Assembly: GCF_029962835.1 (NCBI RefSeq) | Contig: NC_080577.1 | Span: forward strand, 434,001-498,000 | Origin: Magnolia sinica | Taxonomy: Eukaryota; Streptophyta; Magnoliopsida; Magnoliales; Magnoliaceae | Length of the DNA: 64,000 bases | Reading direction: 5' to 3' | Shown here: positions 59,030-64,000 of the stretch, piece by piece | Layout of the letters: the number at the start of each line of letters is the position of its first letter | Position numbering within the stretch: the stretch's first letter is position 1 | Position numbers and translations under genes: made by a program | Notes under the pieces: model-generated | What the model saw: only the letters and a program-made list of their open reading frames with translations | Databases searched by the model: none | Told to the model about the DNA's origin: nothing

Positions 59030-59500
59030 CGATTAGCTGCGGCATGGACTTACCCGAGAAGATGCTGTGGGCCTCCTTGGTGCATGTATTCTATATTGAC
59101 ACGTCTATTCATTTTTTTAATATCATTTTAGGACTTGTGTTCAAAATTATTAAGATTCGAATATCAAATGACTATACAACATGAAATAAGTGATGATTGA
59201 AAGGTCTACTGTTAAAAACTTACTAAGTTACAATGATGTTTCTGTAATTCATATTTACCATCCACGTGTTGATAAGGCCACATAAAGCTGGACATATGTA
59301 AACAAACAAATACCAAACTAATTCAAAACTTATGTGACCCACCCAAGGTCAATCACTACTAATTCGTATGGTATGGTCCACCTAAGCTGAGAATTTGACC
59401 TGCTTCATTTTTGGGTTCATGTCAAAAAATCATCTGAAAAATGGATGGACATAGGATAGAAACATCAAGGTGGAGTCCATGGTAAGGACCGCGCCCTATT
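59030..59500 (+). mobile_element. Palindromic Mutator-like element, forward copy
   Basis: Arms TGTGGGCCTCCTTGGTGCAT and ACATCAAGGTGGAGTCCATG are inverted around a centre with CCATCCACGTGTTGATAAGG. Terminal GATTAGCTGCGG-like sequence near 59031 matches the family terminus; the exact ends are uncertain. Confidence 0.72.
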
Positions 59501-59599
59501 GGGTTAGGCTGGCGTGCACTTAATCTGCTCAGAGGCGAAGTTTCTCATCACCACGACTTTGAGGTTTATTTTTTTCTTTCATTCTTTCTCATGGCAGCC

Positions 59600-60090
59600 T
59601 GTACTCACCCATAACGGTGGGGACCTTAATGTGGTGCCACTTTGATGTGTATATTCTTTCTGTATTCACGTTGTTTATCTGTCCCTACAGATTATTTCCA
59701 GGCATGAGTCAAAAAAATAAAGTGGAATCAAATCTCAAGCGGAGCATTCCATACGAAACAATTGTGATTGATAAATAAAAGCTTTTTGTGAGACACAAAA
59801 GTTTTGAATTAAACTGATTTTTGATTTTCCTTTGAACCCGGTTTGTGTGACCTTATCAGAAGGTTGGACGAAAAATAAAAATAAAAATTGAGAAACATTA
59901 AAATTGTCCCCAGGACGTCTTCAGTGGTGGGACCTTCAATCACCACATTTTCCTTAGAGTACGGTCAACTTGAGATGATGGACTTTATTTTCAAGGTTCC
60001 TGCCGTTAAAATGGTATGATAAAATGGATGGATGGCATGGATATATAATACACGTGTCAAGGTGACACTATCTTGGTGGAGGCCTGGCCG
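59600..60090 (-). mobile_element. Palindromic Mutator-like element, reversed copy
   Basis: The left arm (GGGGACCTTAATGTGGTGCC, GTATTCACGTTGTTTATCTG) and the right arm (GGATGGCATGGATATATAAT, CACGTGTCAAGGTGACAC) are inverted. The centre CCCGGTTTGTGTGACCTTAT shows reverse orientation. The ends are approximate. Confidence 0.72.
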
Positions 60091-60181
60091 TCTTCTCTCT
60101 CTCTCTTGAAAAACCCGGTACAAAGCTGGACGGTTTGGATTGGCTTATAGGTGTGCCGCTGTGCGGTAGCCTCCGGTATGT

Positions 60182-61207
60182 GGAAACGGATTGGCTACTC
60201 TAGTTGGTGCTCTGGAACCTGTATGTGTCTCATCCATGCCGTCTACCCAATTTTTTTTTATAATTTTACGGTATGAACCCAAAAATGAAATAGATCAAAA
60301 TGTCAAATTGATGGCACAATGTTGATTAAACTCTTACCATTAAAAACTTCTTGGGGCTAAAAAAGTGCTGATATTTGTTTTTGCCTTCATCAGGTCTGTA
60401 TGGCCTAATATACCGGTTGGATGTCAAATAAACATTACATTGGGCTTACGATGTTTTTAATGGTATACGATTCAATCACTATAGTTTTCCCATGGTGTGG
60501 TCCACCTGAGATTTTTTTATGCCTTATTTTTAAAATAGGTATTAAAATGATATGTAAAAATGGATGAACCGTGTGGATAAAACACAGATATCATGGTGGG
60601 CCACATAGCACCGACCACTAGCCACCTGGCAGCGGGACGCGGATTAGCTACTGGCAGGTTGAGTACTGAGACAAGCTACTGAAGTGACGTCACCAACTTC
60701 GGTGGGACCCACCATGATGTATTTTTTAAAAAAATCGCCACCGTCCATACATTTCGAGAGATTATTTTAGGACATAATAAAAAGAATGAGGTAGATCCAA
60801 GGCTGGAGTGGACCCACCACAGAAAATAGTGGAGAGAGTGACACCCACCGGTGAAACCTTCAAAAGGTCCACTATGATGTTTATTTGAGATCTAATCTGT
60901 TCATGTGTTAACTCAGACACCAAAAGAAGAGAAAAAAAACAAATATCAGCTTGATCGAAAACTTTTGCAACCTTTAGAACTTTTCAACGGAGGGCGTCAC
61001 TCTCTCCGCTTTTTTCTATGGTGGGGTGCACTCGAACTTTAGATCTTACTCATTCTTTATATGATGCCCTAATATGATCTCTCGAAATGGATGGACGGTG
61101 TGGAGAAGTTGGTGGCGTCACTTCCGAGTCTCGCTACTCAACCTGTAACTGCGAGTATGTAATACGCGTCCAGTGGCAGCGTACTGCGTACCAGGCCATC
61201 CCCGTCC
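60182..61207 (-). mobile_element. Palindromic Mutator-like element split by a younger copy of its own family
   Basis: The left terminus GGAAACGGATTGGCTACTC at 60182 pairs with the right terminus, inward from 61207, GGACGGGGATGGCCTGG. Flanks CCGGTATGT and CGGGCATGC (61208-61216) differ only at three positions, two of them transitions, as expected of an old 9-bp duplication. A younger copy (60635-61173) is inserted within its right terminal region. The centre CATCAGGTCTGTATGGCCTA is in reverse orientation. Confidence 0.7.
60635..61173 (+). mobile_element. Young palindromic Mutator-like element nested in a relative
   Basis: The ends GGACGCGGATTAGCTACTGG and, inward, GGACGCGTATTACATACTCG are inverted repeats. 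TGGCAGCG flanks both sides (60627-60634 and 61174-61181), with a two-base offset on the right. The arms are the most nearly perfect of any copy: TGACGTCACCAACTTC on the left against TGACGCCACCAACTTC from the right, and GACACCCACCGGTGAAACC against GACGCCCTCCGTTGAAA. A strong hairpin is expected. Confidence 0.82.
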
Positions 61208-61909
61208 CGGGCATGCACATGGATAACTGTGTTGTACTAGCAGTTTGACCCTAGTAAAAGAGGAGAAGGTTGAGAGAGGGAACATCGTCTTGGTTGTAGG
61301 CGTAGGCTTTATATTAAATTATTAATAGCCACAATTGTTTCCTCATGTCATGAGTGCACAGGTCTGGTAGACGTGAAGCTGCCGGGTTTGGGCTTACACC
61401 GGCCAGAGCCAAGACCAAACTGACCTTTTGTCTTTAAGCCTTAACTAAGTGTTAGGTGCTGTCGTGCTGATGCTAAGGTGATAGACTGATAGTTCCCCCA
61501 CCACCATTTTACACGCATGACATCCGCATACGTCACTCTAGACCACATAAATGGTGGGTGTCATTGTGGATGGATCGTGTGTGGAAGATGACACTGGCTG
61601 GATGTTCTAGCCGTTGGTTTTCTGACCAACAAATTATTGTAAAAAAGGAAACCCCCAATCGTTCAAATCAAAGGATGGATATTAAATAGTGAAGATCATC
61701 AAATCAGTGTGATTTGGGGGATAATAATTCCTCTTAATAGCAGGAGGCTATCCGTTCATGGTCCACGTTCAGCAAATAAATGCTCAAGAACAACATAATG
61801 CAGTTAAACTATTTGAGTATATTTCGACATGCATGCTACACATGCGGCGCGGGAGAACCATCACTCTTGACAACGATTTTCCTGTAATCGGGGTGATGGG
61901 GAGCTAGTG

Positions 61910-62240
61910 TGACCCTATGCTTTTGTGGGGGCCCACCGTGATGTATATCTCTATCATTTTTTGGCTACTCATGTTGGGACAAGAGGCAGATCCACAACTC
62001 TTTAAGTGGGCCACACTAGAGGAAATGGTGGGGATGGAAACGTCTGATGTTAATTCCCTATGCTTTGTGGGGCCCACCGTGATGTATATCCCAAGAAAGT
62101 TTTAATGGTGAGGGTTTATTTTCTACTATTCCTTGTGATGTGGCCGCTTAAAAATTTTGATCTATCTCAATTTTTTGGGCTTATATGTTAACAGGAGTCT
62201 GCAAATGTAATGGATGGAGTGGATCCCTACAGGTTGATTT
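61910..62240 (+). mobile_element. Rearranged palindromic Mutator-like fragment
   Basis: The left-arm start (CTATGCTTTTGTGGGGGCCC...GTGATGTATATC) appears at 61913 and again at 62056 without the normal centre. It is followed by a right arm ending GGATGGAGTGGATCCCTACA. An internal duplication or template switch must have produced the second start. Confidence 0.65.
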
Positions 62241-63286
62241 TGTTTTGGACAATTGCATCCCATGCTAAGCAATCTTTATCATTGATCCAATGGGCATTAC
62301 CGTGGATTGATGATTCCCAACAGATTTCCTCAAAAAAAGACTGATTAAGAATAGATAGAGCACTGTATCGATTCTCAGTAGGTAATATATATTATAGTAA
62401 CACAGCAATAAATAGAAGTAGAAGAAAATGAAATTCTCACAAAAAGAAGAAAGAGGGAAAAAAAAAAAAAACAGATGACATGGGTGCGTGTTTTTCTCGC
62501 AAGAAATAGTTTAGCCCATCCGCAACTCAGGATAGCTAACATGTGGAGGCCCACTTTCTGGGATAGTCCGATGGTCGGAACTGTCCATCTTATCAGCGAT
62601 ACCAAAAATGAGTCCGATGATCATGACCTTTGATTTCTGGAATTGCATGTGAGCCATTGAAAACTTTTGTTCATGATTGTACATCCATCTGCTCACAGGG
62701 ATGGTTCGAATCATTCCTTGAGAGTCTTATGATGCCCTGTATAGTATGGAATTCAGAAGATGAACGGCTCAGACCATTGGACCATCCAAGCGCGTGGGCC
62801 AACACATACTGGCTAATGGGGTAGTTGACTAGGAGCTCCGCAATTAGCCAACTACATTATTATAGTATCAGAAGAAGAAAAACAGCCGCTATTTTGCCAT
62901 TTTAGTAGAAATATTGGAATAACCGGCAATCCGTTTTTAGTTTTAAAGCAGCCGCTACCACAGTCACGACTGAACGCGGCCCTTACTCTGCTCCTGCACC
63001 ACGCAGTGCCTGTGGTTTTCTTTTTTGGGCTTGTCATTTTCCTGCGTTTCATTTATTTATCTCTCTCTCTGCTTTTCTAATTTCTAAATGAGAGAGAAAC
63101 AATGAAAGGGGTAGCCTCTACCGCCCTCCTTTTTGCAATTCCAAACGCGTAGATGTCTTTTCGAAGAGATTCCAGACGCGTTCTTCCTCAAATAAAATAA
63201 ATATTCAATCCCTCTTAATCTAAACACAACACTTGTCATTCTCCCTCCCCACGACGATTATCAGATCGCTGCATTTGATTTATGAC
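62241..63286. other. Upstream region of the RBOH gene
   Basis: No coding region is seen. A CT-rich tract (about 63059-63078) and AAATAAAATAAATATTC (about 63189) precede the start codon and are plausible 5' untranslated or core promoter sequence. No transcription start can be fixed from sequence alone. Confidence 0.4.
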
Positions 63287-63938
63287 ATGAGGGGTTTTCC
63301 CAGGCACGAACGCCGGTGGGCGTCTGACACCGTTGCCGGAAAAGGAATTTCGTCAGATTCATCTCCTAGAAGCAGCGGTGCAACTGCCGCAGAAGATGAG
63401 CTCGTGGAGGTGACGCTTGATTTCCATGACGACGACACTATCATTCTTCGGAGCGTCGAGCCCGCCACTGTCTCCGACTTTGATCATCATGATGTCATCG
63501 GTGGGAGCGAAACATCGACGCCGGCATCGACATCGAGATCGCCGACCATTCGCCGGAGCTCCTCCCATCGACTCCGTCAGTTCTCACAGGAATTAAAAGC
63601 GGAGGCGGTGGCGCGGGCGAAGCACTTCTCGCAGGAGCTGAAAGCGGAGCTGCGGCGCTTCTCGTGGAGCCACGGACATGCATCTCGCACGCTTTCATCG
63701 TCGTCCGCATCGACACCGCAGCCGGATGCACGGTTGGCTGCTCGGGCGCTCCGTAGGCAGCGAGCTCAGCTGGATCGGACGCGATCTGGCGCACAAAGGG
63801 CACTTCGAGGGCTGAGATTCATCAGCAGAACTACAGCCAACGGTCCGGATGTAGATTCTTGGAAAGAGATCCAATGCAACTTCAATAAGCTAGCAAAGGA
63901 CGGTTTCCTTCACCGCGCAGATTTTGCACAATGCATAG
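63287..63938 (+). CDS. RBOHF: Respiratory burst NADPH oxidase, RBOHF/RBOHA type, first coding exon (partial)
   Basis: The exon encodes 217 residues plus one base and runs to a GTAATT donor at 63939, directly after FAQCIG, a conserved exon boundary in plant RBOH genes. Landmarks in order: MRGFPRHERRWASDTVAGKG start, VEVTLDFHDDDTIILRSVEP (about 50-70), SPTIRRSSSHRLRQFSQELK, a second FSQELKAELRRFSWSHGHAS, ALRRQRAQLDRTRSGAQRAL, GLRFIS, and the start of the NADPH_Ox domain with FNKLAKDGF and FAQCIG. The rest (EF-hands, six membrane spans, FAD and NADPH domains) lies beyond the window. The enzyme makes apoplastic superoxide at the plasma membrane and is activated by calcium and N-terminal phosphorylation; the Ser/Arg-rich segment here is the kind that is phosphorylated. 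The ATG at 63287 is chosen because homologues start MRG-; the open frame extends upstream only to a TTG. Confidence 0.9.
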
Positions 63939-64000
63939 GTAATTAATTAATAAATGGCTTCTCCTCGATTCCTTCTTATTATTATTATTTTCCTTAATTA

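Noticed and set aside
63233-63286. Possible 18-residue N-terminal extension of the RBOH protein
   Set aside because: The upstream codon is TTG, not ATG. Homologues begin at the MRG- position, which is the ATG at 63287.
63280-63803. Minus-strand frames of 62-102 codons antisense to RBOH
   Set aside because: They are shadows of a GC-rich coding exon, with Ala/Ser/Arg-rich composition and no domain.

Overview
This window looks like plant nuclear DNA. Genes are sparse and spliced, AT-rich spacers are long, and most of the sequence is layered transposable elements. One family of palindromic elements, with arms that read roughly GTGGGCCCACC-ATGATG and onward, recurs about 18 times in both orientations. 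From memory this sequence is typical of magnoliid genomes such as Magnolia and its relatives. The assignment to flowering plants is firm; the assignment to magnoliids is only suggestive.

Host genes are few. (1) A complete two-exon LEA14-type (LEA_2) gene lies on + at 31423..31960, with a G-box/ABRE pair, a TATA box and an AATAAA signal. (2) The first coding exon of a respiratory burst oxidase homologue of the RBOHF/RBOHA type lies on + at 63287..63938 and runs off the window after a splice donor. (3) A possible spliced gene of unknown family lies on - at about 10369..11156.

Layout. 0-5 kb: a three-LTR tandem TRIM, a hAT-like element and a decayed L1-type LINE reverse transcriptase. 5-18 kb: a palindromic Mutator-like element (9-bp target duplication) split by a second TRIM, the unknown gene, and hAT-type elements with 8-bp duplications. 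18.3-29.4 kb: a mosaic Copia retrotransposon on the - strand. Its LTRs are flanked by CCGT; a 3.1-kb solo LTR sits in one LTR, a 1.5-kb hAT sits in the gag-pol region, and the reverse transcriptase pieces are out of order. 29.4-31.1 kb: more Mutator-like palindromes, one split by a Tourist-type MITE that itself carries another copy. 31.4-32.0 kb: LEA14. 34-42 kb: a Copia 3' end and nested long LTRs. 44.3-44.9 kb: a minisatellite with a higher-order pattern. 48.5-51.7 kb: a 3.1-kb solo LTR on the - strand, with its empty site preserved in an adjacent tandem copy. 55 kb and 58-62 kb: a dense cluster of Mutator-like palindromes, some nested. 63.3 kb: RBOH.

The most unusual signal is in the Copia LTRs. 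Short palindromes built on GAC-YR-GTC are repeated at exactly 21-bp steps, about two DNA helical turns, upstream of the TATA box. This occurs in two otherwise different LTRs (LTR-A and LTR-B). It looks like a phased array of sites for a dimeric DNA-binding protein, or a decayed 21-bp repeat whose palindromic core has been kept.

All coordinates come from reading the sequence by eye. Ends of degenerate elements are approximate unless a target duplication is quoted.
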